Shown here one piece after another: positions 1-12,259 of a stretch of 64,000 nt of DNA. The position numbers and the translations under genes are program-made. The notes below the pieces were generated by a model. That model saw only the letters and a program-made list of their open reading frames with translations, did no database searches and was not told the DNA's origin. Positions within the stretch are counted from its first letter, which is position 1; every line of letters begins with the position of its first letter. Source of the DNA: Corylus avellana (taxonomy: Eukaryota; Streptophyta; Magnoliopsida; Fagales; Betulaceae); the NCBI RefSeq assembly GCF_901000735.1, contig NC_081545.1, forward strand, positions 20,484,100 through 20,548,099, given 5' to 3'.

Positions 1-179
1 GGAAGTAGCAATATAAAACATTATCCTTTATTATGGTCTGACTACCAAATAAGAGTTCGATCACTTTGGCATGCAACATATGAAGATATTATGAGAAATG
101 AGTTAGTAGTGAGGCAGTTTTTAGGCTCTTCTTGTGTAACAAATTGTTGATATAGCACTAAACGAGAATGCCTGCAGCC

Positions 180-211
<32 letters not shown>

Positions 212-410
212 AAGAAAAAGAAAAAAAGAATTGAGTAGGGAAGCTTGTCGGGTGTGTCATCGGGGGATGCCTCCATTGCTCAAGTCAGTAAAGGCTTATC
301 AGGGAGGAAGATGATTGCCAAAAGATCAATTTTAAGAATATTAGAATGGATCCCATACCTGATCTCATAGCCCTAGTCTTATATTGAGCGTCTTTCCCTT
401 TCTGTCCTGC
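1..410. other. Unassigned stretch at window start
   Basis: No coding region is recognised. There is a purine-rich poly-A tract at about 181-230. The GC-richer stretch at about 245-320 resembles the text of plant gypsy LTR or leader regions, but no boundary can be set. It adjoins the gypsy polyprotein remnant at 411-1230 and may belong to it. Confidence 0.3.
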
Positions 411-1230
411 TTATGGCAGGTTTGTCAAGGAATTCCATGGGTACACCTCCATTTCTAGATCAGCCTCGGGCACCATGTTTAGCCAAGGTCCACTTGGTTG
501 TTTGGAGCCCTCGGGACTTGCTCGATTCGAAACTCTCTGAAATGGACCTTTAATTCCCATCCTGTAGCAAGGTATTCCTTCATTTGGTCTTCTATTGCCT
601 CGTATTATCATAGCACCTGCTCAACCACTAGCCATGAGTTGCTACATACAGTTACCACTTTTGCTATGAGCTCCTTAGCTATTATTTCTAGTGCGACTAT
701 GAGGCCTGTACTCAACTTCATTATTTGTGAGTTTAAATTGGAATCGTATGGCATACTCTAATTCTATTTGACGAGGCAAGTACGAGGCGTGCTTCATTAG
801 TTTCCTTGCTAGAGGAACCATCGACATCCACTACCCACGCTTGGGCTTCAGGGAATTATGGCTCATTCTCTTGTTTAGCGCTCTCAAACGTAAACTTGTC
901 TAGGAAGTCAACAACTGCTTTCCCTTTAATCGCTGCTCTTGGGTGATATTCAATGTCGAATTCACTCAGTTTAACTAACCACTGCATGAGGCGCCCAGAT
1001 GTGTCGAGCTTATGCAGTCCCTTCCTTAGGGGTTGGTCGGTCAAGATCCTTATTGTGTGCACTTGAAAGTAGGAACAAAGTCTTCTTGCTGAGGTGACTA
1101 TGGAGAATGCTAAATTCTCTATCTTTGAATATATCTCCTTCCTCGTTTTATGTGTGTCATACTTTGGAAGCCTAGCCACACCAACTGTGGAAGCTGAGGG
1201 TTCCTTGAGTGGGATGGGTGAGTCTGGCAT
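411..1230 (-). pseudogene. Ty3/gypsy pol remnant (RNase H and extreme C-terminus)
   Basis: Read on the minus strand, 1230 to 856 encodes a piece of a gypsy RNase H domain: a stretch beginning KIENLAFSIV, then HTIRILTDQPLRK and the typical closing block with LSEFDIEYHPR. After a large deletion, 611 to 411 encodes the end of the polyprotein, with an NRRPNEGIPCYRMGIKGPF segment and a closing PWNSLTNL that resembles the usual PWNAENL tail. Integrase and all upstream domains are missing, so this is a dead, internally deleted copy. The family assignment is secure. The clade is inferred only as the non-chromodomain type with this tail. Confidence 0.75.
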
Positions 1231-1559
1231 GGATCCATTGGAGTTGCACTAGATCCGTTCCTCTGCTGAGCATCAAGTTCCCCTTAGGACTTATGTTCTG
1301 GATACCTCGGAGCCCGAGGAGGTGCAAGGAATTTTTGTGGAACCTTCGTGGGTTTCGATTGTTGATCCTTCAAAAATTTTATTGCTTCAGTTGAGCCTCG
1401 AGGTAGCTGGGCCGCCGAGGGGTATTGAGGTGATCGATCGCCATTGCCAATTAGGATGCCAAATGTCCCGTCCTACCAAAATCGCCATTGCACCACCAAT
1501 ATATCTCTTTCTATTGGAATACACTTGTTTGAAACCCTACATCTTCATCTGCCTTGGGT

Positions 1560-2375
1560 AAAAAATGACCAAATAACTTACTCTTAAGTTGAGTGGGAGT
1601 TACAATCCTTTCCAGGAAAAAATATTTTGATAGCAACGTGATATTTTTATTTTGTGACCATCATTGTATGGGTTATGATCTCTATCATCAAAATATTTTT
1701 ATTTGGTGAACATCATATTATGATGAGCTTTAATATCAATTATCAAGGATTTTCTGATCTTTGTTATTGAGAATTTTTAAACTCTAGTTTCTATTATCGA
1801 GGATTTTTAGGCTTTGATTTTTGTTATCAAGGATTTTTGGTCGAATTATGGAGTTACTTGGTGAATATTATCTTACAAGCTCCAATTTCTATTATTGAGG
1901 ATTTTGTTTGAATTATGAAGTCATTCAATGCTAGGCTTTTAATTTTGGGAAAGTTCTCCACTCCTTGGTATTGAGCGTGTAGTTTTAGTTCTTAGTTGTT
2001 AAGCCAAACTCAGGACACCAAAGACTCATCTTGGACCCATGCATCTGAAGACATGGCCATGCGCCAAGCCTTGGTCTCACCCTAGGCACTGAAGACCGAT
2101 GCTATATGCTTGGTGTTGAAGGCTGAAGCTACACTCGGTCTTGAAGACCGATGCTACATGCTCGGTATTGAAAGCCCTAGTCATGCGCAAGGACAAAAAC
2201 CCTCAGCTCGGCTAGGCACCTGATGGCTGACGCTTTGCCCTCAGTATTGAAGGACAAAGACAACCTCGATTGCGAGAAAGACAAGATTGTTAATGTTTGA
2301 CCAGTTGGATAGGTCGGCCATAAGAATGGGGGGCAACTGATGTGGAAATAAATAAGTCTAGGGCCCAAAGCCTAA
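1560..2375 (+). repeat. Degenerate tandem repeats with gypsy-like polypurine tract
   Basis: No gene is seen. About 1736-1910 holds several imperfect copies of a unit containing TTATCAAGGATTTTT. About 2085-2250 holds imperfect copies of a unit containing GAAGACCGATGCTA. The motif ATGGGGGGCAAC at about 2327-2338 followed by TGATGTGG looks like a gypsy polypurine tract next to an LTR start on the plus strand. The presumed LTR is cut after a few tens of bases by the LINE fragment that follows. The family is inferred, not proven. Confidence 0.45.
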
Positions 2376-2383
2376 GTCTCATT

Positions 2384-3057
2384 TTACAAAAAGGCTTGTT
2401 CACACAGAGTGTTTGGTACTAAGGTTCCTTTGATGGCGGCCTTTTTTGCTTGGTCGGTGGCCCTAAGTAAGATCCTTACTATGGACAACCTTAAGAAACA
2501 TGTCATTGTGGTTGATAAATGTTGTATATGCAAGAGGAACGGGGAGTCCGTTGACCATCTTCTTCTCCGTTGTGAGATTGTTTGCGCCTTATAGAATGCC
2601 ATTTTCAATCGTTCTAGGCTGTCTTGAGTTATGCTTAGTAGAGTAGTTGACTTGTTGGTTGTTGGTGGATTGGTGGTAGCACTCAAAGTGTTGCTGTGTG
2701 AAAGAAGGTGCATGTGGACTGGTGGTAGCACTCAGAGTGCTGCTATGTGAAAGAGGGTGCCTTTTTGCCTCTTGTGGTGCTTTTGGAGGGAAAGAAATGA
2801 CAAAAGTTTTAAGAACCACGAGAAGACATTGGCGGAGCTCGAATTCTTTTTTTTTTTTTTTTTGTTTTTTTGTTTTACTCTTTATACTTGCACAATTGCG
2901 TTGGTAGCGTCCTAGGTGCTTAGTTTCATAATTTTCTTCTTTTATTTATTTATTTATTTTTTCTAGCTAGGTGTTTCTTTTGTATACTCCCTATGTACCT
3001 GAGTAACTCTTTTCACTTTTAATGATATTTTGATTTCTTTTTTTTTTTCTTCAAAAA
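2384..3057 (+). pseudogene. LINE (L1-type) 3' end with zf-RVT domain
   Basis: The plus strand at 2409-2594 encodes the zinc-binding domain that follows reverse transcriptase in plant L1-like LINEs: AAFFAW, KILTMDNL, CCICKRNGESVDHLL and the final C of the zinc ligands (C-C-H-C pattern). The reading frame continues after an in-frame stop through a block with LLWCFWRERNDKSF. It then runs into a 3' UTR with TTTTAATGATATTTTGATTT and a short A-rich tail near 3050. Upstream reverse transcriptase and endonuclease are absent, as expected for a 5'-truncated insertion. Frameshifts and stops make it inactive. No clear target-site duplication was found. Confidence 0.8.
2672..2760 (+). repeat. Two-copy tandem duplication in the LINE
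   Basis: A 40-bp unit starting GGTGGTAGCACTCA occurs at 2672-2711 and again at 2721-2760 (period 49) with three mismatches. It lies in the degraded C-terminal part of the LINE and is a local replication or repair duplication. Confidence 0.7.
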
Positions 3058-3178
3058 AGAACCATTTGGGAACCGTAGTTGTACTTTAGGCTAGATCTTC
3101 ACTATGACCAAATACATATTTCCCTTGGCCAACTACAGCATTTCCTTTCTATGTAGAAGCACAATAATGTGCCGACTG

Positions 3179-3685
3179 TGTAACACCCCGGTCCCATATT
3201 GGAAAGATGAGAAGAAACCCTATAGAGTTGGTGGTTTATAAAGATAGTTATGGGTGGTAAGTCTCACATTACCTAGTTATTAGGTGAAACTAGGCTTTAT
3301 AATGAATTCTAGGGATGCTCTAAATTGACAAGTCCTTTTGGGGTAATAGCGCAGATGTGGCTAGCGCTTTCTCCTGGGTCGTTACAAATAGTATCAGAAC
3401 AACCTGGTACAAATGGTACTAGAGCACTGCATGACGTGACCCTGGCGAGGACGTTAGGAATTTAAGAGGGGGAATTTGTAATACCTCGGTCCCATATTGG
3501 GAAGATGAGAAGAAGCCCACATAGAGTGGGTGGTTTATAAAGATAGTTATGAGTGCTAAGTTCCACATTGCCTAGTTACTAGGTGAAACTGGGCTTTATA
3601 ATGAATTATAGGGAAGCTCCAAATTGACTAGTCTTTTTGGGGTAATAGTGCAAATATGGTTAGCGCTTTTCCCTAAGTCGTTACA
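3179..3685 (+). mobile_element. TRIM (terminal-repeat retrotransposon in miniature)
   Basis: Two direct repeats of 208 bp (3179-3386) and 209 bp (3477-3685) both begin TGTAA and end GTTACA. They enclose only 90 bp. Directly after the first repeat, 3387-3400 reads AATAGTATCAGAAC, a slightly mutated primer-binding site complementary to the 3' end of initiator tRNA-Met. Just before the second repeat, AAGAGGGGG (about 3464-3472) is a polypurine tract. Flanks GACTG (3174-3178) and GACTA (3686-3690) fit a 5-bp target-site duplication. There is no coding capacity, so it would move only in trans. It lies 5' of the first recognised OTU exon and may sit in an upstream intron or the promoter region. Confidence 0.9.
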
Positions 3686-3690
3686 GACTA

Positions 3691-4387
3691 AGATTCTTTC
3701 GCTTAGACATCTGGTTGAATTTGGGGCTGCTTTATATGCATCTATGTTCTTTAATTGTAATAAGTAGAAAGCCAGTCAGATCCCACAAATTTGTCATGTA
3801 TGTGAACAGAGCATGAGTATAGAAATTACTTTTGCCAACATGGTCTTGCTGCCTCATCCATTCGACATTTGAATTCCTCCACTTAATCTTGAATCCTCGG
3901 CTTGTTTTCATACAAAGTCCTCTTTTTATGAACTGCTGTAAACAAATAGGGGAGGGGAGGTGTCGGATGTAGGATGATTATGTAGAAATTATTCTATATT
4001 GGTTCATGGTACTCGCAGTACAGGATTTCATGATAAGTTGGAATTTTTAATTAATTGAGTATATAGTTCTACGCTTCCCTCTGTCTGTGTTATCGTATAT
4101 AGATGTATGATTTCTTTGCTATTGTTTCCATGATATGAGCTAACGGTACAAAAAAGTTGGAGAGCCTGTTGATGGTGACTTTGAATGTTTTTCCCTCTCC
4201 AGTATTAACAGTACTTTAGTCTTGGTATGTTTGTTGTTTGTTTGTTTGGTATTAGGTGACTCTGCTTACGATATTAAGTGTGTCAATCTTCCTTAAAATT
4301 CTTTATGAACTTTGAGAGGCACAAAAATGATCCTGTTATTTGTCTTTCTGGATAACTTTGTTACTTATGGGTGGACTATGTTGGCAG
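3691..4387 (+). other. Region upstream of first recognised OTU exon
   Basis: No exon could be recognised here, although the OTU gene needs N-terminal coding sequence ending on a whole codon before 4388. The sequence is T-rich and intron-like and ends in a plausible acceptor (TTGGCAG at 4381-4387). The missing 5' exons may lie here, farther upstream behind the TRIM and LINE, or be lost. Confidence 0.4.
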
Positions 4388-7300
4388 CATACTCCGCGGG
4401 TTAATGGGGAGATTCCTGATGTAAATGATGCAACCTTAGACCATGAGCGGCTGTTTGAAAGGTTCTGATTCTGTCTTCAGCTCTATATGCAATTCCTTAT
4501 TATTGTTTTTATTGGTAATGTGTGTTACTTGTACTTAAAAAGAAATGGTGCATTTACTTGCCATAACTTGCTATGTGAGAGTTTTTTTTTTTTTTTTCTT
4601 TTCATACAAAAAAGTTAAGTGCTTCATTGTAAAGTTAACTAAATTAACGTGTTATATGCATGATAAATGTCAGTTGATGGCAGCACTCCATCTTAGTTTT
4701 TGGATTTTTCAGACTCTTGACACTTAAATTTGCAATCTTAGGCGAGTTAATGCACTGTCTCTTTACTTATCTGTCCCTTTCCTTTCGCTCTCTCTCTCTC
4801 TCTCTCTCTTCTTCTTCTTCTTTTTTTCCTCCATGAATAAATATTACTTATCAAAAGTGATGCTTGGGCAATATGAGCCACTAGATAGTGCCTTAAGGCC
4901 GTTGACCTGAGGCAAGCGCAATATGGCACTGGCTTTCTATTCCTATTCAACAACTCAACTAAGATGAGAGGTGCTCAATGCTAGTACCCCATTAAACTTA
5001 TGGTTCAACACTCTGGTAACCTTTAGACAATTTGCAAGTAATTTATATAGTGCATTCTTGTCAAGTGATTTTATGTCTGTTGCTTGGGCAATATGAGCCA
5101 CTAGATAGTGCCTTAAGGCCGTTGACCTGAGGCAAGTGCAATACGGCACTGGCTTTCTATTCCTATTCAACAACTCAACTAAGATGAGAGGTGCTCAATG
5201 CTAGTACCCCATTAAACTTATGGTTCAGCACTCTGGTAACCTTTAGACAATTCGTAAGTAATTTATATAGTGCATTCTTGTCAAGTGATTTTATGTCTGT
5301 TGCTTTCTCATATCTGTTTAGTCTCTAACTGTACCTTTTCATAAAGCTGAACAAGTAATGTTATTTTGTTCTTTGCAATAAATACACTACAGGGTGAAGT
5401 CCTTGTACTGAAAATTGATGATAATGTCAATGACTGTGATTGTATTATTGAAATTCAAAAGACACCATCAACGACAATCACATGTCAGCATCTTGCTTCA
5501 CTTGGGCTTGCTCTTTTTGGTGCCTACTGCCTTGGGCAATCCAAGTACCTAGCACCTTGAGGGTGGATTTTGGCTTTTATTACCTTTTTTTTTTTTCTTA
5601 AAGAAAAAATTCTTTGAACTGACTTTTGATGCAAATTTCTTGTCTTTGTGCATATTTAGCGACATTTCTTTATTGTTTTTTCTTCCCTTAATTCCTTTTG
5701 GTTAGCTTCTTATGAGATTACTATGTTGGCAAATAATACAAAATGAAGCTCATAGAGCATCTTAGCAATGTCTTAAGAAATGTGATTCAATGATTGTTGA
5801 GTTTAAGTGCTGGCAAAAAGAAATGCCTACAGGCATGATTGTTGAAGAGTTGACATTAATAATTCATCATCTGGACTTCTATACTCAGTAACCTACATGT
5901 GCATGTAATGTGGTTTGTCTTTGCTGGGTGATAATGAATTTTTTTTTTTCATAGGTTGGTCACATATGGGTTAGCTGAACTGCAAATGGAGGGTGATGGG
6001 AATTGTCAGGTTGAATGAGTCACTGTTGATTTCTTTTTCTATCAACTCATGCTTGCACCTTTCTTTGGTTATAGTTTTTGCATCTTGATGTATTTAGTAA
6101 AATATTTGTTCAAAATATTGGACAGTTTCGAGCTTTAGCAGATCAGTTGTTTCGCAATCCAGACTATCACAAGCATGTAAGAAAGCAGGTCATCAAGCAG
6201 GTATAGGTGATAAACTTCACTAAGACATCACTTCTTTAGCAAATATTATGTGGACACTGTACATTATTAGTTAAGATTTGATGGATGCTCAGAAGATTGT
6301 TTTCGTGGAGCAAATATTCTTATCTATTAATGGTTCCTGTGCTTATTCTTGAGATGGTGTTGCCTATCATTGATATTGGGGGCTCTATGTTCTTATTTTG
6401 AATATATAGTGGTATTAGAGCAGATTATCAATTTGGAGGTGGGTGATTTTTTTTTTTTTTTTGATAATTAAGAAAAATTTTATAAAATGCGTAAGGCACC
6501 CCAAGTACTTAGAGAGTATACACAGGAAAGCCAAAGCTAGCCCACCAAAGTTCCCGAACTGAATCTTTTTTGATAATAACGCTCAAAAGAGAACCCTCAA
6601 ACCCAAAGAAACCCTAAAACCCAACTAGAGCCCAAGCCTCTAGTTCCCCAAAGAAGCCGTAGACCCGCATCATAGTCCTATCTAAACCTCGACTAGAGCC
6701 CCTGCTTCTAGCATCAAAATTAATGGAGCATTCCAAATTTTTGATATGATACAGTCATCATCAGGTTTGCAAAGGTGAGAAATGGGGGAGATTGATGCAG
6801 GAGCATCTAAGCAGCCTTCAAAGACAAGCAAGACCACTAGATAAATAGGATTAACCCACAATCTAGCGTGAGTCCTGTCCTTACTTTTGTCTTTCTTAGT
6901 CTTTGCTTTGTCTTCTTTTATGTTACTTCTAGTATATTTATGTACCTAGCCTTTTAAGAAAGTCTTGTGCCTAGTGCATAACTTTATTGAGTTTTGATTG
7001 CTAAGATTAGAAAGATTTATGTGCAGTCGTCGGCTGAGAGTGTATGCTTGTTAGAGACCTAGTATAAGTGGTATATTTTTAAGTCTTTCCAAGGATGTTT
7101 TGCTTACTTATCATAAAAAAAATAAAAAAATAAAAAAATAAAAAAGAAAAAAAGATGTGGTATCTTTATTGTGGTCTCTTGAACCTGAATTTTACATTCT
7201 CGTTCAAGTCTTTTGCGATCTTTTTGCTATAACCTGATGCTATATTGTTGGGTTTTTTTTAATGCTTTTTAAGTTTGAAATTTGTTCTTGGCTAGAAGAT

Positions 7301-10300
7301 CTGTTGATAATATCAAAAACCATTTGGTATTCTCTTGCATTTGACAGTGACCTTTTCAATTCATGAGGGAAGAGTTTTACTAGAGGAGATAGAAATATGG
7401 ATTGGAAACTCTTTTGCGATGGGGAGGCTGGGGAATCTTGGAGTACTAGGTTAAGTTAAGGAGCTAGACTATGTTTAGGGATACCCCTTGCAAGGGTGAG
7501 ATGGATGACAGGTATAGTTCTGCAACAACTTTATAGATCAGCGGGCAAGATAACTCAGCTTATAGTGCAGCAACAAAAGACTAAAAATATGAAATTCACT
7601 AATTAACTTGGGATAGATACATGCATATACACATACATACAATATATAATAGCATATACATACTGTATTGCGTGCTCATTATGATCCATGTCTTACATTA
7701 TATCTTGTTTGGACTGGGATTGCCAATAGGATTTAGTCCATCCAAAGTCTTGACCCTTTTGGCTCAAGGTTGTATGCGCTTACTGTGAATTGAATTTTGA
7801 CTGGGATTGAGCTTGGCCAGAGATTTTAGTGATAGTGGGTTTGTTTGGTAAAAGATATTAGAGCGTGCTTTTTGCTTTTTGGTTGTGATATGATATAAAG
7901 GTGAAATTAGTTTTGAATGTTTTGTGTGTTAAGTTGTTTGTTAATATGCCTTTACTTTTCTTGTAAAAAGCAAAAAGCTGTCCTAAAAAGCATTGCCAAA
8001 TGAGCCCCTTCTTTCTTTTTCTCAAGAGTTTCCCTACCACATTCCAATGCCGGCTTCTTAGCAAAGCTCCTTTAATCACCAAGGGTTGCGCTTGGGCTGG
8101 AAAGACTCGAGAAATATTTGGCTGGCTAGGCCTGCTAAAAACTTTGTCCATCCTGCTGAGCTCAGATGACCTCAGTGTGGCTCAGCCAGGCCTATTTTTT
8201 GGACCTCGCCGCGAGAATACTTTACATTGAATGCCTTCTTTCTGTTGATAATTCATAACTACTGTGAGAGATGCAATTCTAGCTGTTGATATGGGATGGT
8301 TAGATTCTTTCGCAGGCAGTTTTACTTGTGGTATTTCATAGTTGTTGACTGTTCGATGTTTATGGAGTTTTGTCTCATGAATGTTGTTGATATGGGATGA
8401 AGACTAGATTCATAATATCAAGAAAAGTGACACCATGCCTACGTAGTCAGTTTCCATAGTGACATTTTTGGAAACCTTTTTTTGTTTGTTTATTTCGTGT
8501 GGTTTCTTGTTTCAACTTTCACTTAGTCTGTATCCTCGTTTGAGCAATCTTAATCCATGGCCAATCAAAATTTGGTTATTTTCACTATTCTTTTCGGAAT
8601 AATGCAAATGTATCTGTTTTGGTAAGTAAACAATGCAATTTGTAAACAATATAGAGTAGAAATAGGCCTATCTATGTCTGTGCTTCTACACTTGTGCCAA
8701 TTTGAATATTGTGCGAGGGAAGTAAACTCTGATTTAATCTGATCTAATTTCTTCTCCAGCTAAAGCATTTCAGAAAATTATATGAAAGTTATGTCCCAAT
8801 GAAGTACAAAATCTACCTAAAGCAGATGAAGAAGTAAGACATCTGCACTGTGATTCCTGTTGATTTTGTTGCAGAATTATTGAGGATGCTGTCATTACCT
8901 ATGAGTAAACAGTAATTCAATTTTTGTATAAATATTTGTATTCTATTAGATTAGGTGAGTGGGGAGATCATCTTACTCTACAAGCGGCTGCTGACCGAGT
9001 AAGTTCAATCTTTATCTTTGGACTACCCTGTTTTGTTGTCTTTCAGCACTATTTTTTACAACACAAATTTCTTGTTAAATTATTTCTTGTATTATGTTAT
9101 AAATGAAACAAGTGTGAGTTTTGTTTCCCTTCAGGGGAAAAACAAAATGTCAATATGCTCGTCTCATTCAAAGAGCAGAAAGGAAATAGTAGGGAAAAAA
9201 AAAAAAAATTATTCTATATGATATGGACGGTAGGTTGTGCCAATAAGCCATGTGTTATCATGCAGTTGACAAAAAGTTGGTAAAAAATCCATCAACTTAT
9301 GCCCTCTAAGATGATGAGAGAAAATGAAACTAGGGATTTTTATAATTAGATGTGTAGTAACTTCACCAATGAGGTATTATGTTCTCACTAATGACAACCA
9401 AACTTGGAGGAGCTGATTCGAACTGCATGTCTATAGCCTACTGTGTGCATCAATAACCACAACAACTGCAATTGTTGATGATTACAGAAGTATTGAAGCT
9501 TATTGATGTCTGTAGAACTATAGAGAATTGTGTCTCACTTGTACATATAAAGAGTCATTATTATTAAACATGGAAAGTATTGACAACTTAATTTTATAGG
9601 TGACGTGTCACATGCCAAATTGGTTAGGGATACGGAGTGCGTGTGCGCGTTTGCATGTGTAGCATGGTTTTAGTCTTTAAGAGAGCTGAGGCTTAACCCA
9701 AAGTTTCAAATAAGTCCACATTGGTAAGATAGAAAATAGTGATTATGAAATTATTGAACCCAAAAGAGGTCTTAGTCAGCACTTATGCTAGTTGTGATTT
9801 CATGGCATGGTTTTAGAGAGCTGAGGTTTAACCAGTATGTCCTTATTGGCAAGATCGAAAATAGCGATTATTAAATTATTGAATACAGTGTGAATCCTGC
9901 AACTCCCAGCATCAGATTAGAGAAATTAGGGTTAAGTTAGGAAGTTTAGGCAATAGAGTTTAGGATTTTATAAGACTTATAGGGATGGTTGTGGATCTGA
10001 TTTAATCTTAGTCTTCTTAAAGAGAAGGAAAAAGAGCAATAGAGAGAGAGATGTTGGAACTCAAAACAAGCTCTAAGCTGTCAATTCTGAGTAATCTGCC
10101 CAATTGTCAAACATAAAAATAACAACCCTTTTATAATGCTAAACGAAACCCAAAATGAAAACAAACTCCAACCCTATGGTTAAATAAGTCTTAATTAAAA
10201 TGGTTTTAATGACTATTAGGGAATTTAGAAGAGAAAAATGTAGAAAAAAGAGAGAGGCTAGTTAGATAATGATCATAGCCCTCTCCACATCCATTTACAA

Positions 10301-10936
10301 TGTTGGCCATTGCCTTGTACTTAGCTTCTGCATTCAAACATGCACAACTGCCTGCTTCTTACTTTTCCAAGTAATCAATTTTTCTTCTACAAATGTACAA
10401 TCAAATTTTCATGTCATGCTTTCTTTTTCTTCTTGTGTTTCATTATTGTATTGTTTGGTCTTTATTTTCACGGATTTATTGATTTCTTAGTGGTTTTGTT
10501 CCATTCCACTTAATATTTAACACTTTCTGATGATTGATTTCTGACTTATAATGACATTCTCTCTAGTTTGGAGCCAAAATTTGTTTAGTCACCTCTTTTC
10601 GTGACACTTGTTATATTGAGATCCTTCCCAAAGACAACAATCCGACCAGAGGTAAATTTTGTGTAACCAGATTTATTTTGAACTCCTGGTGGTCTACATC
10701 TAAATTTGCCTACTTTGATGTAATTTCTTGTGTGTTTCCAGAGCTGTGGCTGAGCTTTTGGAGTGAAGTACATTATAATTCATTGTATGGAAGTGGAGGT
10801 GATGAACCCAACTATCATTTACTAGCAACTTAATATCTGCATAGATCTTTGACAAATAAGCCTGATTATTCTTTTGCTGGATCTCTTTACAGATGTTCCC
10901 ACCAGGGTTGCCAGAAAAAAGCATTGGCTTTTCTAG
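4388..10936 (+). CDS. OTU-domain deubiquitinase (plant OTU9-12-like), 5' incomplete
   Basis: Eight exons join in frame with GT-AG borders: 4388-4461, 5955-6009, 6126-6200, 8760-8833, 8950-8998, 10567-10651, 10742-10798 and 10893-10936 (stop TAG). They give 170 residues. The product matches the C-terminal part of plant OVARIAN TUMOR DOMAIN deubiquitinating enzymes, cysteine proteases that remove ubiquitin from substrates. The catalytic motif DGNCQ (Asp and Cys) is in exon 2. It is followed by FRALADQLF, the GEWGDHLTLQAAADR block, TCYIEILP, and the catalytic-His motif SEVHYNS in exon 7. The end is VARKKHWLF, typical of this subfamily. No stop or frameshift was seen, so the visible part looks functional. 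The N-terminal exons were not found. The introns carry retroposon debris and local duplications. Family assignment is firm; the exact paralogue is not. Confidence 0.9.
4861..5300 (+). repeat. 220-bp tandem duplication in OTU intron
   Basis: Copy 1 (4861-5080) and copy 2 (5081-5300) are head to tail with a period of exactly 220 bp and only a few substitutions, so the event is fairly recent. Both begin TGCTTGGGCAATATGAGCC. The five bases after copy 2 restart the unit (TGCTT). It is within the first intron and has no effect on the splice sites. Confidence 0.9.
6448..7145. repeat. Retroposon debris in OTU intron 3
   Basis: At about 6451 a T-run followed by GATAATTAAGAAAAATTTTA looks like the reverse complement of a LINE 3' end (minus orientation), continuing as low-complexity text to about 6720. 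A plus-oriented stretch ends at about 7118-7145 in CTTATCATAAAAAAAATAAAAAA, which looks like a retroposon tail. No coding remnant or target-site duplication was identified. Confidence 0.35.
9663..9895 (+). repeat. Two diverged intronic repeat copies
   Basis: A unit of about 95 bp beginning CATGGTTTTAG, with GAGAGCTGAGG, TTGG(T/C)AAGAT and AAATTATTGAA, occurs at about 9663-9760 and again at about 9803-9890. It lies in the intron between exons 5 and 6 of the OTU gene and looks like an old local duplication. Confidence 0.6.
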
Positions 10937-12259
10937 AGTTAAAACTGTTCGTTTACTCCCCAATACTGGCCAGCGTTTACTTGATGACATTGCGCTTTTT
11001 TGTATATGAAAATGAATTATAGTTTGATCCTGCAGCTTCAGTTGTAACTCTTACTTGAATTTATAATTGTCTCAAACGAGTACAAAATGTTGAGATGTCC
11101 AATTATCATTCGCATGTAACTGTCATTGATTGATCGGTCCTAGCATCGATCGTTTGTTTGCTAGGGTTTCATAGATTGATTGATGGTCATCATCAAACAA
11201 TCGGTGCACCCTAAAATCTACTAAAGTCCAAAAAATATCTCACTTTCTCCACTTAGTACTCGCCCTAATATCCTTAGATTATAATTAGAGCATACTTAAT
11301 TATTGATTGGGGTACTACAAAGATAGCCACTAATCACAACCACAATAAATAAATACCAGAGCAATTTCAAAACAGCACATGAAAAATAATATCACATGTT
11401 TCGGTCCAGGATCGATCATCAAGTTGTATATAAAAATATTAAGACCAAGTTTTAAAAGGCACTAAAGCATCAAATATAAAAGATAATTGTTACTCCTCAA
11501 GATAAGTCCTCAAGTTCTCGAATGATAAATGCAATACCAATACCACACAAGCATAAGGAAGGTGAAGCCTTCCTTTCGCTCATAAGCCTGCCAGTGACTG
11601 AGCTACCAACTCAGGGTTCTCCACAAAGATTATCTTAATTACTCTAAGCTACAAATAACTATAAAACAAATGATGTTTTACAGATGAAAAAGATACAAGC
11701 GTAAATCAATGACTTACTGAGTAAGAATACACAAGGTGAACATGTTATCTTAAGGTGAGCTCAGCTGTTTAGCAAAATGTTTATAAATTACATGCAGTAA
11801 TATAAAATGAAGACCTACGTTAAATGACAAGAATATCATGACGATGCATTATAGATATAATATATGATATTTAAAGTGAACATGCCATAGCTTAACTCCA
11901 TATTGTAATTCCCATGAAAATTAGATGGAAGAACGGTTCATCTGAATTTGGCTAAGTATGAAAAATGAATTTCCCTTTTACTAATATTTTCAAAACAATT
12001 TCACCGGCTTTTGTTCCTTATACATTGAATAGCCAAATGTGATTTTATGGGATTTTATTATAAAATGTACATTGATGAATCACTTGTTAATAAACTGTTA
12101 TAAATCGAATTTTGTACTAAAACTGGATTTTGATATTTTGATTTAGTGGGAATTAATTTTTCTGTATTTTTATTGAATCCAAATAGGGTGTATTTTCTTA
12201 TTTACAATGTAAACTTAAAGTAAATGGACATTTAAATATTGTAAAGACATTTATTTAAA
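10937..12259. other. OTU 3' flank, no gene seen
   Basis: After the OTU stop codon the sequence is AT-rich. I see no conserved coding block, RNA gene or element ends. The 3' UTR of the OTU gene must begin here, but no polyadenylation site can be singled out. Confidence 0.5.

Noticed and set aside
3179..3685. Assignment of the TRIM to the Cassandra family
   Set aside because: The TGTAACACCCC start is similar, but I could not find the 5S rRNA-like promoter boxes that define Cassandra LTRs.
5366..5560. Open frame of 64 codons in an OTU intron, starting near an acceptor-like CTACAG
   Set aside because: OTU exons 4388-4461 and 5955-6009 join exactly in phase without it, and the peptide does not resemble OTU proteins. 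It could be an unrelated or alternative exon, but nothing supports it.
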